Below, one piece after another: positions 13,617 to 25,235 of a DNA stretch of 64,000 bases (the first letter of the stretch is position 1; every line of letters begins with the position of its first letter). Position numbers and translations under genes: made by a program. This DNA is from Pegoplata infirma (taxonomy: Eukaryota; Arthropoda; Insecta; Diptera; Anthomyiidae). The DNA is taken from positions 54,708,313-54,772,312 of the forward strand of contig OY992537.1 in assembly GCA_963921195.1 (NCBI GenBank). The letters run 5' to 3'. The notes under the pieces are model-generated. The model had not been told where the DNA came from. It saw only the letters and a list, made by a program, of their open reading frames with translations, and searched no databases.

Positions 13617-14115
13617 CATTGTTGCCAACTATTTTTAACCAAAAACCTCTAAATTTCACTAAAAAAGCGCTAGAAACCGCCAAAAATAAATTTAGCGGGG
13701 AAAATTTAAAATTCTCCCGCTAAATTACGAAAAAAAAGCGCTAAAAACCGAAAAACTTGGCATTTTTGATTGACAAAAAAGAAAAATTTAAAAAAAAACC
13801 TCCAAATTATTTTTTTTACGAAAATTTACTTTTCACTAAAAACGCGCAAGAAACCGCCGAAAAAAATTTAGCTGGAAAATATAAAATTCTTTCGCTAAAT
13901 TACAAAAAAAGCGCTAAAATTGGACAAACATGGCGTTTTCGATTGAAAAAAAAGAAAAATTGAAAAAAAACCTCTAAGTTTTTCCCACTAAATCCAAACA
14001 AAAAGAGCTAGATTTTCCCGCTAAAGTACCGTTCCCGCTAAAACCAATTTTCCCCCGCTAAATCCAAACAAAAAGCGCTAGATTTAGCGGGAAAACCTCC
14101 AACTTGGCAACAGTG
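13617..14115 (+). mobile_element. hAT-type MITE, copy 2 (499 bp)
   Basis: Same family as 12858-13357 in opposite orientation. The first bases are CATTGTTGCC (one change from the other copies) and the end is GGCAACAGTG. Perfect 8-bp duplication ATTAAGAA (13609-13616, 14116-14123). The open frame inside (13757-13963) is lysine-rich low-complexity sequence with no known domain. Confidence 0.93.
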
Positions 14116-14137
14116 ATTAAGAAATCAACCCTTTGTG

Positions 14138-14637
14138 CACTGTTGCCAACTATTTTTAACCAAAAACCTCTAAATTTCACTAAAAAAGCGCTAGAAACCG
14201 CCAAAAATAAATTTAGCGGGGAAAATTTAAAATTCTCCCGCTAAATTACGAAAAAAAGCGCTAAAAACCGAAAAACTTGGCATTTTTGATTGACAAAAAA
14301 GCAAAATTTAAAAAAAAAACCTCCAAATTATTTTTTCTACGAAAATTGACTTTTCACTAAAAACGCGCAAGAAACCCCCGAAAAAAATTTAGCGGGAAAA
14401 TATAAAATTCTACCGCTAAGTTACAAAAAAAGCGCTAAAACTCGACAAACTTGGCGTTTTCGATTGAAAAAAAAAAGAAAAATTGAAAAAAACCTCTAAA
14501 TTTTTCCCACTAAATCCAAACAAAAAGCGCTAGATTTTCCCGCTAAAACACAGTTCCCGCTAAAACCAATTTTCCCCCGCTAAATCCAAACAAAAAGCGC
14601 TAGATTTAGCGGGAAAACCTCCAACTTGGCAACAGTG
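14138..14637 (+). mobile_element. hAT-type MITE, copy 3 (500 bp)
   Basis: Same family and orientation as copy 2, only 22 bp further on. Perfect 8-bp duplication CCTTTGTG (14130-14137, 14638-14645). Copies 2 and 3 are much alike but have different duplications, so they are independent insertions and not a tandem duplication. Confidence 0.93.
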
Positions 14638-14798
14638 CCTTTGTGTACACTGTACACAAGAAAAAAAAATCGCAGATAGCGTAAAACAAAAAGTGGAGAA
14701 GAAAGAAAAAAGAATTGAAAAAGGTCGGTGTTTTTTGAATTTTGCATCAGTCGGCTTAACTTTTTTATTCTATTTTTGCTGTAAAATCTGTTTTTTAA

Positions 14799-14880
14799 AC
14801 GGCGGCGGCGCGGAAAAAGGTTAAAAATTGTCCGGCGGCGCCGCGCAGCCGATTTTGAGCCGGTCGGCTTGATTCACTGT
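14799..14880. other. GC-rich island (CGG/GCC repeats)
   Basis: Two CGGCGGCGG-type clusters sit in otherwise very AT-rich DNA, with GCCGATTTTGAGCCGG following. Similar GCCGCCGCC islands occur near 46200-46270 and 50690-50735. No reading frame or RNA gene was recognised; it may be part of a shared repeat family. Confidence 0.5.
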
Positions 14881-15105
14881 TTTGCATATCTTCTCTTTAC
14901 TGCATTTTGTTCCCTTTTTTATATATGTTTTTATTTGAAAGAAAAAATTATTAAAAAATCATTAAAAAATTAATAGTTTGTAACGCGAGTTTACTAAAAC
15001 GAATTACAAAAAAATATTTTTTTAGTACAATTTAGTAAAAAAGTTGTAAAGTTGGGATACAAACAATTTTACAAACTTTTTTACTGACGTATTTTTTTGA
15101 GTGTA

Positions 15106-16239
15106 GTAAAATATATATAAATAAAGTACATTTCCAAAATGTACTAAAACATAAAAATAATTTTAAATTTTCTAAAAAAAGTACTATTTTACACAAATTA
15201 TTGTGAATTTTCCAAATGTACTAAAATAAACATTTGTACCATATTACAACAGTTTAAGAATCACTGCTATTTAAAACATATTCTTTAACACTTGTTTTTC
15301 TTAAAGAAAACACCATATTTCTGCCAAAGAAAAACCACTTATGTTTAAATATTGTATTTGTGTTTTATATTTTGTTAATATTACTCCACTATTAATAAGG
15401 ATTAAGGATGTTTTTCGAGGGGGGGGGGCATACTACTTAAATTGTGTTCTTTTTAATGGGAGTTTTGTGTGGTTGTCTCGTATTTTTGTTGTTGTATTGT
15501 ATTTAAGTGTCCTTTTTTGTCCATGTCCTTATAGTTTTATTGTTTGAATTATTTGCTGACAATATTTTCTTGGCTTTTGTTAAAGTTATTAATGTTTTTC
15601 TGTTGTTAGCAAATCTTTGTAGTTTGGCTGCTAAAAGTTAAATGTCGACAAAATCATGACCATCAATATATTACTGTTTTTGTTTGCTCGGCTTTTCAAC
15701 GCAAATAATACGGAAATTCATATTATTTAGTTAAGCCGGGCAGGGCACAACAGAGATTAACAACAAGTGAATAAACAAAATGACAAAGTTAATTTTTCTT
15801 AAGACAAAAAACGGAAATTCCAAGAATGCGTATAATTTTTTTTGGAAATTAATTGTAGTTTTATTTTAAGATTGTGAAGAATTTCCTAAAGTAAATTATG
15901 AAATTTTAAAATATTGTTTTTTTTTAATTTTTCTTAGATTTTTTGCAATCGCTAACAATTTGACTTACACAAATCTATCACTACCCTCCACAATGTCCTT
16001 TTTAAAGGATAGTTAATTTAATAACGTGAAAAAAAATAACAATTTTGAAAAGAACTGTTTTATTTTTAGTAAAAAAAAAATTTTTGTCATTTTTGTAAAA
16101 AAAAAAATAAATGTTTTTTTTTTTTGAGTGTAAAATTTTTTTTAAATGTAAATTTTTTTAGTGTAAAAATATTTTTGAGTGACAAAAAATACTTTTTTAA
16201 GTAGTTTTGTGGCTTACCAATGTGGTGAATAAAGCGAAA
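15106..16239. other. AT-rich stretch without recognised gene
   Basis: Contains a poly-G run near 15420 and a short TTTTTTGAGTGTAAAATTT repeat tract near 16120-16190. The ORF at 15341-15547 has no splice context or domain. Confidence 0.5.
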
Positions 16240-16500
16240 AATAATTATTTTTCACCAAAATATTTTCTTTTCATCAAAATTTTTTTTCATCAATTTTTAT
16301 TTCATCAAAAATTCTTTTTTCATCCAAATATTATTTTTCATCAAAAACAAATTTTGTTCATTAAAATTTAGTTTTACTTAAGTAATACATCAAGAAAATA
16401 AAATTAAACATTGTTTCATTAGAAACTTTTTTCTTCATCAAACAACTGTTTCTTCACCAAAAACTTTTTTTTTCATCAAAAGCTTTTTTGTTCATCAAAA
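16240..16500. repeat. Imperfect TTTCATCAAAATTTTT repeat
   Basis: Degenerate copies of a CATCAAAA unit separated by T runs, interrupted at 16502 by a hAT-type insertion. Related to the more regular array at 18250-18580. Confidence 0.7.
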
Positions 16501-16501
16501 T

Positions 16502-17140
16502 CATAGATGGGACTAATTAATTAAAGGTACCAATTAATTGATGGTTTAATTACCATTTAATTGATGTCAATGGTAATGAAATTTTTTTCATTACCATTGG
16601 TTGTATCAATTGTACCAATTAAATTACTTATCAATTTAATTACTAATGAAAATTAAAAAAAAATAATTACCATTGGTATGCCATCACTTAAAAAAAATAA
16701 TTACCATTAGTAAAAGTCGTCACAATTTTGTCAAAATCGTTAATATTTGGAAATATCTGTTGTTTTTTGTTATATGGTGTTTTAGTTTTTCACATTTTAT
16801 AAACCAAACACATGTTGATTGCCTTTGTATAACACAATATTTGAAATTTTTATTTGCGTTTTGTTTTTTGTCTTTGACATTTTCATATTTTTTTGTAAAA
16901 ACATACTTTGATGTTTAAATTTTTAACTTTTCAAAAAAACAAAAATGTGCAAACCAATGGTTTTGAAACTAATTATAATTGGTGTTTTTTAACAATTGGT
17001 GCATTTCATTACAATTAGTAATTATTTTTTCAATTAAAAAAATTTAATTACCATTAAATGGTAATGAAAATTTTTTCATTACCATTGATATCAACCAATG
17101 GTAATTAAATTTCAATGGTAATGAAAAATTCCCATCTATG
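16502..17140. mobile_element. hAT-type MITE, 639 bp, with ATTACCATT clusters
   Basis: Ends CATAGATGGGA and TCCCATCTATG, with a perfect 8-bp duplication ATCAAAAT (16494-16501, 17141-17148). The interior is packed with direct and inverted copies of a TTACCATTGG-like motif near both ends. No transposase; the ORF at 16673-16918 has no known domain. Confidence 0.9.
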
Positions 17141-17257
17141 ATCAAAATAGTTTTAATTAAATACTTTTTTTCATGAAATTTTTTTTTTTCAATTTTTTTA
17201 TGCCAAAATTACTTTTTTAATAGTAATAAGTCTGAGTTCTTTTGACAAAAAAATTTT

Positions 17258-17345
17258 CCATTTGTGTAACAAAAGGGCAAAAAGCAAGTGAGAGTGTTAA
17301 AACGTCAGTGCCGAATCGTTTATACCCTCCAAAATGTAAAAAAAA
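17258..17345 (+). repeat. Fragment of the GCCGAAT/ACCCTCC repeat family
   Basis: Contains GTGCCGAATCGTTTATACCC followed by TCC, the diagnostic start of the fuller copies at 48831, 54690 and (inverted) 53341. Truncated copy. Confidence 0.55.
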
Positions 17346-17399
17346 AACTTTAACATGATAATATTTTTAGGCTAGTGTCTAAAAGTTGCTGGACGCCAC

Positions 17400-18240
17400 C
17401 CCAGTTTGACTATATAAGTAGGGTGACCATTTTTTTCTGAGGTTAAATCAGTACGCTCAAGTTTTTATGTTTTTTTTTCTAGAAATAACTCTCAAAAAAT
17501 TTTTTCTATGAGAAAACACTGATGTTTTCTCGACACTAAAAAAATGTCGGTTGAACTAACTTGACCCCAAGCATTTTGAGTAAAAACAACTGTTAAAAAC
17601 AACTGCAAAAAAACAAATGTTAAAAAACAACTGCAAAAAGCGACTGTTGTCGTTATTTTGCAGAAAATTTAGTTGACTCTAACGGCTTCATTTTAATGTT
17701 TTGATCGTTTTAGTGCAGAAAATATAACAAAATTCCACAGGTTACATCAGACTTTGAAGACTTTTTCCGTAAGTTTGACAACTTTTCCTGTAAGAAAACT
17801 TGACAGCTAATAAGCACGTGTTTTTTTTTTAAAGGCCCTGATTTTCTGAGTGCTTTTTCGAATAATTTCCGATGACATTACCTCATCTAAGATCTCAGAA
17901 TCATTTGGATTCATGCAATTTACTTCATCTTCCTAAAAATATAAAAAATCCATCGGCCCATTGAACTTATCGTTATAGAAAACCTCAAAGATTCTGTGCG
18001 CATTTTCATATAAATTTAGGAAGATCAAAATAACCTCATGCTCAGATTAATTTTTGCGTTAAGGAACCTCTTGATTCACAAACAAAAAAAAATATGAATT
18101 ACTGTTTTCATTTTCTTAAAACCAAAAATTTTTGTAACTTGGGTTTGTAACTTGGATAATAATTCAACTCATGGTGAACAAAACGAATATTCACCAGCTA
18201 GTGAATAAAACCAATCTATGTACCCTATGATAAAACGTAA
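17400..18240. other. Stretch without recognised gene
   Basis: AT-rich sequence with some mixed-composition blocks (for example 17750-18010). No exon signals with coding sequence and no terminal repeats were recognised. Confidence 0.5.
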
Positions 18241-18244
18241 CATA

Positions 18245-18580
18245 GTTAGTTTTCATCAATTTTTTTTCATCAATATTTTTTTTTTTTTGCATCAATATTT
18301 TTTTATCGTCAATATTTTTTTTCTTCAATATTGTTTTTTCATCAATATTGTTTTTATCATCCATATTTTTTTGTTTCATCAATATATTTTTTTTTTATCA
18401 ATACTTTTTTTCATCAATATTTTTTTTCATCAATATTTTTTTTCGTTAATATTTTTTTCATCAACGTTTTTTATTTTCTTTCATCAATGTTTTTTTTTCA
18501 TCAATATTTTTTCATCGATATTTTTTTTTTCATCAAAATTTTTTTTATCAATATTTTTTTCGTCAATTTATTTATTTTCA
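18245..18580. repeat. TTTTTCATCAATATT minisatellite
   Basis: About twenty variable-length units of TTTTTTTCATCAATATT. It produces long phenylalanine/isoleucine-rich open frames on the plus strand that are artefacts of the repeat. Confidence 0.88.
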
Positions 18581-18599
18581 TATTCATAATATAGCGTTA

Positions 18600-20044
18600 T
18601 TTTTTCCAGAAATATGTTTCTTTGGAAAGAATACCTTAAAACATTATCTAATTCAATGATTTAGACAACAGCACTCCCACCAAAGAAGCGGAATGAAAAA
18701 GTAACATTTTTAAGTCCGTTGGCATTTTTCAGAGGTTGACTTAGTTCTTTAAGGGAAACTTCTTCCTTCTGTTTTGATTTGGACTGCATCTTACTTTCCA
18801 CAGACACACTGGTACAATTTTTCTCACTTAACATATTTACAAATCTATTATTTTGGACAGCATCTTGCTTTCCACAGACTCGTTGTCGATGGAATGTCAA
18901 ATGAATGTAACGTTATTTAAAAAAAAAATTGTTTGATTTATTGTTTAGGGAAAGAGTACAAAATTTGCAGGAGTTTTTCATATTGCTTGTGAAAAACAAA
19001 GTTTTTTTTATTGCATATATTTAGGCAGATCAAAAATCATATATTTATTTAACCTTACAAGGCATATGACTTTTTTAATTTATCAGAATCAAAATATAAT
19101 TGTTTTATTTTACCACTGAGTCAAATAATCTTCAACATTTTTAGAAACATTTCAAAAACAATGTCGAAAATTATACGTATATCACTTTTTATATTTGAGC
19201 CTAAAAGTATGCACTCCCTTTTTTAAAACGCATAACATCGAATACCATTTTACTCATAGTCAGTGGTACCGTGACAATTAGCCATTATATTGGTAAACCT
19301 CAATTTTTTTTTTGTTAATATTTAAAAAAGTCATTGAATTAATTTTCTTGATTAAAAATCACCTTCATTTGCAAAAATTTTTTTGCAAATCAAAAATGCA
19401 AAATAATATAAAAATAAAAACTAAATCACTTTGTTCTTCGAAGCACTTAAGGTATTAAGAAAAGAAAATTTACATAGAAATAAGATTTGCACAATGTTGC
19501 AAGACAAATCGAAATGTTTTATAAAAAACACAAAAAAAAGATACAAAAAGTAGCAGATAGAAAAACAGAAATCACCATTAAATTGAAAGTTAAATAATTT
19601 ACATTTTGAACATCAACAAAAAAAAAAATTAGAATTTCCAACACACAAGTCAATTGATAACGATACAAATATTTTGTATTTTCTATCGATTTTTAATAAC
19701 ACTCCTTGGGGCAATATTTTTAAATTATTTGTGTTAAATGTGTTAACAATTGATAGAATTTTTTTAACAAATGGGAATTTAAAATTGAATACAATTTTTG
19801 ATTTTTAAAGATGAGATAAATATTTAATAAAAACTAAACGAAAAAATTTTAAAATCCGTGAGTATTTCCTAATTTAATCCAATTAAAATTTAGAAAAGAC
19901 AAATTTAAGTTTCCAAAAATCTAATGAAAATTTAGAATATTCCAATAATTATTTAAAAAAAGTCCAATTAAAACTCTGAAAAGTTCATTTGAAACTCAGT
20001 TAAAAAAAAAATATTCAGGAAAGCTCTATTGGAATTCTGAAATG
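18600..20044. other. Repeat-derived and AT-rich sequence, no gene
   Basis: The block 18715-18790 resembles 48975-49080 (CAGAGGTTG, then TTAGTTCTT), part of the GCCGAAT repeat family, so the 79-codon minus frame at 18661-18900 is judged repeat sequence. The remainder is AT-rich and unrecognised. Confidence 0.5.
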
Positions 20045-20052
20045 CCTATATT

Positions 20053-20805
20053 CATTGGCGTAGGAAGCCAACATTTCTGGGGGGGGCTAAAGCCCCCAAT
20101 AGATTTTTTTTAATTTTTTGGTATTTTTTTTTTAATAGAAAAACACAGACCTATTCCTGAAGCGTTCCCTTTAACATGCGTCTAGGTGTCCTAGAAACGA
20201 ATGCCCCCCGAAAGCGGTTAAAAATTCATATTTTTTTTTTTAATTTTGATTCTGTAGATTTTTCGGAAATTTAGAACTCCTAGATATGTTTTGAGAATGA
20301 AAGATTTTTAATGTTTTTCCTATAGTAAAATCATAAGATTACTATGATTTTTTCAAGAAAAAGTTCTGATTGCAAAAGTTGATGATTATTAGTCAAAATC
20401 CTGAGATTCTTTCTTTCAATAACTTTTGTCTATAAAAAACCCCCTGAGAATTTATAAACTTTTTTAAATCAAAGAAGTTAAAATGTTTTTCTGAAGGTAA
20501 AACCCTAAGATTCGGTAAAGTTTTTATTACTGACAAAAAACATCAGATTCATATAAAAACTTTTTTCAATAATTCAAACTATTTTTCAATGGGAAAAACT
20601 ATTAGATCTTATATAATAATCATTACGAGTCCTTAAGACTAATCATAACGATTTAGAACTCGTTATGATTAGTCGCATTACATATTATTATTTATTGTTA
20701 CAAAAATTAATGAAATCATTAAATTATTAAAAAAAAAAATTGTGAATGATTAAAATTCTGGGGGGGGCTAAAATTATTCTGGGGACAGGGCTATCTACGC
20801 CTATG
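20053..20805. mobile_element. hAT-type MITE, 753 bp (GGCGTAG ends)
   Basis: Inverted ends CATTGGCGTAGGAAGCC and its imperfect inverse reading CATAGGCGTAGATAGCC from the right. Perfect 8-bp duplication CCTATATT (20045-20052, 20806-20813). A GGGGGGGCTAAA block occurs near both ends. No transposase frame. Related in end sequence to 28960-29984. Confidence 0.9.
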
Positions 20806-20813
20806 CCTATATT

Positions 20814-21183
20814 GAAATTTAGAAAACTTAATTGAAATTATGAAAAAAGCCAAATATAATTCCGAAAGTCTTAAAAACTTTCAGATGGCTTAGTGTGTTA
20901 TCGATAATTTTTTTTTTAATAGAAAAATTGTTTCAGATTAATTTTCGCCACTCCGTATAAAACACTTCGAAATATTAATCTAAGGCCCCAAAAAGTATGT
21001 GTATTCGATATCCTCGATCGGTTTTCATCTAGTGATGTCCGTCTATATGTTTGTGTACTTCTTTTTTTTTTGACACTAAAAAAGCGAAGTACCCGATTTT
21101 GAACAAAAATATTTTCGTTGTTTTCCCCCAATAAAAGAAGCTTTCCCCAATTTCGAGATCTAGTTTGATCTTAACCGCAATTA
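20814..21183. other. Stretch without recognised gene
   Basis: Mixed AT-rich sequence; the two minus frames here (20916-21131, 21029-21232) overlap each other and show no domain. Confidence 0.45.
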
Positions 21184-22455
21184 TATGGGTGAAATCAAAA
21201 AATGTCAGTGTTTTTGAGCCAAAATTGTACAAACAAAAAATTATAATTTTTGGTAATTTTTTTTATTAAAATCGATGTGTTACATCACTACTAATATAAC
21301 TATAAAAGATCTCTTCTACAAATTGTTTCAAACAAGTTTTATCGACAATTTTATGATTTTTTTTGTGACGGAGTTTACATTCACCTTAGAAAAATACATT
21401 AAATTTTTTGAATTTTCTATGAAAACATTTTATTGTAATTTAAAACACTTATTTATGTAATTGCTAACAATTTTTGTAATTAGGATTTTTTTCTAATTTT
21501 TGTTATTAAAGATTTTACAATTATTTTTTATTTTAATAGGATTTTTCTAAGGAAATGTAAAATAAATTTGTTATTATTTCTGTTAAAATTAGTTTTTTTA
21601 CTTTTTTGAATGACTAGTGTTAATATTTACGTCGGTTTTAACAACTACATAAGGTTTTTTAATGCTATCTGCAAAAAAAAAAAAAAAAAGTTGACGGAGT
21701 TTACAGAGACGGAGTTTACATTTCGTCACTTTTTGCCCTTTTTTTCGGAAACTATTTGTCGGAAATTGGTTTCCGAAAAAAAATCATTAGATGTCAACTA
21801 GATACGTCAAAATATGACGATATTTCAGATACACGCTAAGTAGTTTTGTTGTAAACGTGGAGACGGAGTTTACAGCATTTTTAAATTTTTCATTTATGAA
21901 TTATCTTTTCATACCGGGAAATTAATATGCAATGAGCAAACTTGAAACCAATGATGCGAAATGATACCTTATAGCCTCGCGTTTAATAAATGGGGCAATA
22001 ACCTATTATTTTTCTAAATATAATACGTCAAAAACAACAAAATTGTCAGGTTCCATAATGTCGAAAAAAAGTGTCAAAAAATCGTTACACAATTGAAGCC
22101 GAGTTTGCATGGGTAAAAGAGATAGTTATGACTATATAAAAATATTTTTCAAGAACGTCAACAGTCACTCTTTAAAAATGTAGTCAATTATTAAGCTCTT
22201 GGGTTATTGGTTTTTAAGATATAACCGGTTAAAGTTTAAAAATTGGACTTGTTACTGGCGACGGAGTTTACATTTGGCCTACAAAAATGAAAATAACTTG
22301 TTTAAAATAGTTAACTAATATCCGGATTGTTGTTAGTTATGTAGAACGCCAATCTATACGACGTTGTACATTAAAAAATATGCGAATACTTTAACCCATG
22401 TATGAGATATTACACGATTACATGGTTTGGTTGACATTTTTTGATTTCACCCATA
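21184..22455. mobile_element. 1.27-kb inverted-repeat element with GACGGAGTTTACA motifs
   Basis: Ends TATGGGTGAAATCAAAAAAT (with TGTCA following) and the inverse at the right, flanked by TA on both sides. Inside are five exact copies of GACGGAGTTTACA (21367, 21693, 21708, 21862, 22260), all in the same orientation. TA duplication suggests a Tc1/mariner-type mechanism, tentatively. No transposase is recognisable. Confidence 0.75.
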
Positions 22456-22937
22456 TACACAGAAAAAATTTGAAACGAATGTCAATCAAGAAAAACGCGG
22501 ATTCAATAAATTTTATTATTGAAATTCCTCCAATTAAAAAAATTGTTAATCATCAAATTGTAGGTGATTGATAGAAAATTTTTTCAATCAAACATTTTTT
22601 AGATTTTGATCAAAAATTTGATCAATTTTTTATTTAAAGTCAATGAAAATAGTGATAGATTTAACAAATTAATTTTAAGCTTATGACAAAATTATCAAAA
22701 AATTCATCTTTTTTGCTTTCCAATATGATGCCAACAATAAAAAAAGTAAAGCCCGATTATTTTGAATATTTTTGAATTAATCTATTCAAATAAATCAAAG
22801 CGAAAAAAAATCTGGTATGTTAAAAATTTGTAACAAAAAATAACAAAAATTTTAATCAAAACATTGATTGACTCATTTAAATTTTGTTGATCAATAGATT
22901 TAATTGAAAATTTTTAGCCAATAATTTTTTGTGTGTA
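22456..22937. mobile_element. MITE with TACACAGAAAAAATT ends
   Basis: Left TACACAGAAAAAATT and right AATTTTTTGTGTGTA are inverted; the interior has paired TTGATTG/CAATCAA-rich segments that can fold on themselves. It abuts the preceding element. Same end type as 30504-32334. Confidence 0.65.
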
Positions 22938-23180
22938 TAATAAAAACGGGAAATTGGGAACAATTCTCAGATTAAGTAGATCTAATAAGAAACAATCATA
23001 TACAATAAGGTGGATTTAATTTAGTTTTTTTTTTTTTGATTTTCCAAAAATCGGAGACCAGTTTTGTGTGAGGTTAGGGTAAAAAAAAATACTAAAATAT
23101 GAGCTCGATTGGTTGAAAATTACCGTGCCGCACGCGCGTTGAAGTTTGTGAGTACGCCATTAGTGCAAAATGAAAAGAAA

Positions 23181-23747
23181 AACAAGTAAAAACTTAATTT
23201 CGGCTTTGCCGAATGTAGTGATACCATCCACAATTTAAAAAAGATTATTTCAAAAAAACATTATTTAAAAGGAAATTACTTTTAAAAAAAAAAAAATTGT
23301 AAAAAAAATACCGCGAAAAAAAATTTTTTGGTAAAAAAAAATCCGCGATTTTTTTATTTTTTGTCAAAAAAATATGTTTGTACTTGTTTAAATACCATTC
23401 GGTGCTCAATTATGTTCACATATGTCAACTAGCATCCGAATTAAAGCATTTTGTATTTTGAGGTTATGTTGAATGTACCAAAATTTTTAAGGTGTCCTTA
23501 CATTTTCATTCAAAACTTTTGAACCGCTGAACCGATATCGCTCAAATGCAATACCAAACTGCTCGGAAGAACTTCCAATAAATATGCTAAGTTTTATTTA
23601 TCTTCGTGTAATATTTTCGCCGTGACCAACATTTTCACAGACAGACAGACGGCCAGACAGGCAAACAGAGAGACGGATAGACAGACGGACAAACGGGCAT
23701 CGCTAGAATGTCTTAAAATCGATCACTGATCAATAAAATATATGGGG
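23181..23747 (+). repeat. GCCGAAT repeat family member (5' part)
   Basis: Begins AACAAGTAAAAA with the hairpin TTCGGCTTTGCCGAA and continues to the GACAGACAGACGG-rich block and ATCGCTAGAATGTCTTAAAA. It is cut at ATAT by a foldback element, as in the copy at 54690. This hairpin start, with the CCGTC/GACGG block and a TACCCTCC end, recalls the non-autonomous Helitron-related repeats (DINE-1 style) of flies; that assignment is inference. Confidence 0.7.
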
Positions 23748-24480
23748 CATTCCATGTCAAATCGGACACTTTGAATATTTTTTATTTAGATTTTCCCAAT
23801 TTGCTTACAGTTTTTAGTACCCTTCGAACACTTCTTCGTGGTAAATTTTAAGATTTTTTTAATGACCCGTTCAAAAGATATCGAATTTTCAAAAATTGGT
23901 AGTTTGTTCCTTTACTCAAACTTCTTTTACTCATAACTTCTTCAATAATGGAACGAATGGCAATTTTTTTAAAAAAACTTCTTTCAATTCTACAAATTTT
24001 TTGCCCAGCAGGATCGTAGCGTAACGATTATTACTATTTTTTAAAATTTTTTGTAAACATTTTATGGTAATTTTCCAATCTTAAAATCATTTCTACTGCT
24101 CCAATAGTGCGTCATAGAGGGGTCATTGCCAAGACCAAACCCCATTAATTTCTTCGTCTTAACATTTCTTCGGAACGAACTCCCACACAAAACGAAATTT
24201 TTAAAATTTGCTCCAACCGCTCTAACTGCCCTGAAAGTGCCCTTAGGGCAATCAAATATATGACCTACCCACAAAATTTTTTTAGTCCAAACATTTTCTC
24301 TGAACACACCTACCCTCTATCTTTAACTATTAAGGCGGTCCCCATACAATTTTTTTTTATTTTTTGTAAATTAGAACACGAGTATCATAAAATTTTTAAA
24401 ATCTGTCAAACGGATTTGAGATATCGCTATGTGAAATTTGTAACAAATGGCGTTTTTTCCTGTGTTAAAAAAATTGTCTA
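23748..24480. mobile_element. Foldback element fragment (ATATGGGGCATTCC)
   Basis: The left arm matches 40054 onward and the inverse of 63340-63568. The interior (AGGCGGTCCCCATAC) matches 40675-40700 and 55517-55530 inverted. The right arm is missing, so this copy is truncated or rearranged. Confidence 0.7.
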
Positions 24481-24504
24481 ATAAATCTAAAAGCTTCTTT
24501 TTCT

Positions 24505-24661
24505 TGACACTTTCATAGAACTTGAGACGATCTTTCATTTCAACTTAATTTGAGCCAAATCCGATAATATAAAAACGTGGCTCCTTCGATTGAAATAAAT
24601 ATCCGATTTGGCTCAAACTAAGTTTAAATAAAAGTACGTCTCATGCTCTATGAAAGTGTCG
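24505..24661. repeat. 157-bp imperfect palindrome
   Basis: GACACTTTCATAGA and GAGCCAAATCCGATA on the left are mirrored by TATCCGATTTGGCTC and CTATGAAAGTGTC on the right, with a short AT centre. Confidence 0.8.
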
Positions 24662-25235
24662 AGCGAAAGACATTTCGAGATTCTATTAAAAAAGTCTTTA
24701 ACGCAAGAAAATCCGGCATTTTTTACAAAATTCCAATTGCGATATCTCGAAAACCGTTCGACCGATTTGAGTTATATATTAATGTTCAGAGTATCAAAAC
24801 TAATAAATGTGATGTTTCGCCATACATATTTTTTTCCCGTTTTGCACAATTTTGTTCTCACAAACTTCAATGCGCATGCTTACGGCAATTTTCAGCCGAT
24901 CGAGCTCATATTTTTGTAAATTTTTTTTTTTGCCCTAATGTTACACAATACTGGGCTCCGAGTCTTTAATTCACCTCTACCCATATACAAAATTTTAGTA
25001 AGGTATTCGAAAGAGAACTTGTAAAAAATTAGGCTTCAATTTTTACTTAAATAGAAAAAGAACGTGTATCCAAAAACAATTTAATGAAATTGTAATAAAT
25101 ATGTGTTATTTTGCAACAGATTTTAACCACATTTTTATAAGACTTTCAAAATGTGAAGAACAAGTGTTGGTATTTCTTTGTAACACTTTAAGAACTTCAA
25201 GGATACACTTTTTAAGGTTTGCAAGGATATGTAAT

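Larger units (their letters stand above)
12408..15105. mobile_element. Element bounded by TACACTC ... GAGTGTA, host of three hAT MITEs
   Basis: The left end TACACTCATAAAAA and right end TTTTTTTGAGTGTA form short inverted ends, with loosely similar subterminal sequence (TTACAAAAAAGTCTG versus CAGTAAAAAAGTTTG). The same ends bound the element at 33104-34499. The 12858-14637 insertions account for most of its length. Boundaries are tentative because this end motif is very common in the window and no target duplication was seen. Confidence 0.45.
23007..24976. mobile_element. Inverted-repeat element enclosing two other repeats
   Basis: Arms at about 23035-23175 and 24805-24976 are inverted copies (shared blocks ATATGAGCTCGAT and TTGAAGTTTGTGAG). 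Between them lie a GCCGAAT repeat (23181-23747), part of a foldback element starting ATATGGGGCATTCC (23748 on), and a hairpin (24505-24661). Reading frames in the right arm have no domain. Confidence 0.65.

Noticed and set aside
12982..13963. Lys-rich ORFs at 12982-13206 (minus) and 13757-13963 (plus)
   Set aside because: They are the same internal stretch of inverted copies of the 500-bp MITE, with no known domain.
15418..15430. Poly-G run (also 36690-36706) as a regulatory G-quadruplex
   Set aside because: Single homopolymers without repeated G tracts or gene context; likely slippage products.
18218..18594. Two overlapping Phe/Ile-rich ORFs of 87-123 codons
   Set aside because: They translate the TTTTTCATCAATATT minisatellite; the length comes from absence of stops in the repeat.
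18661..18900. 79-codon minus ORF with two 'CGKQDAVQ / ESKMQSK' segments
   Set aside because: Parts match the GCCGAAT repeat family near 48975-49080; there is no domain and no splice signals that would make it an exon.
24643..24969. Two overlapping plus ORFs (108 and 89 codons)
   Set aside because: They lie in an inverted-repeat arm mirrored at 23035-23175; no domain, no splice context.
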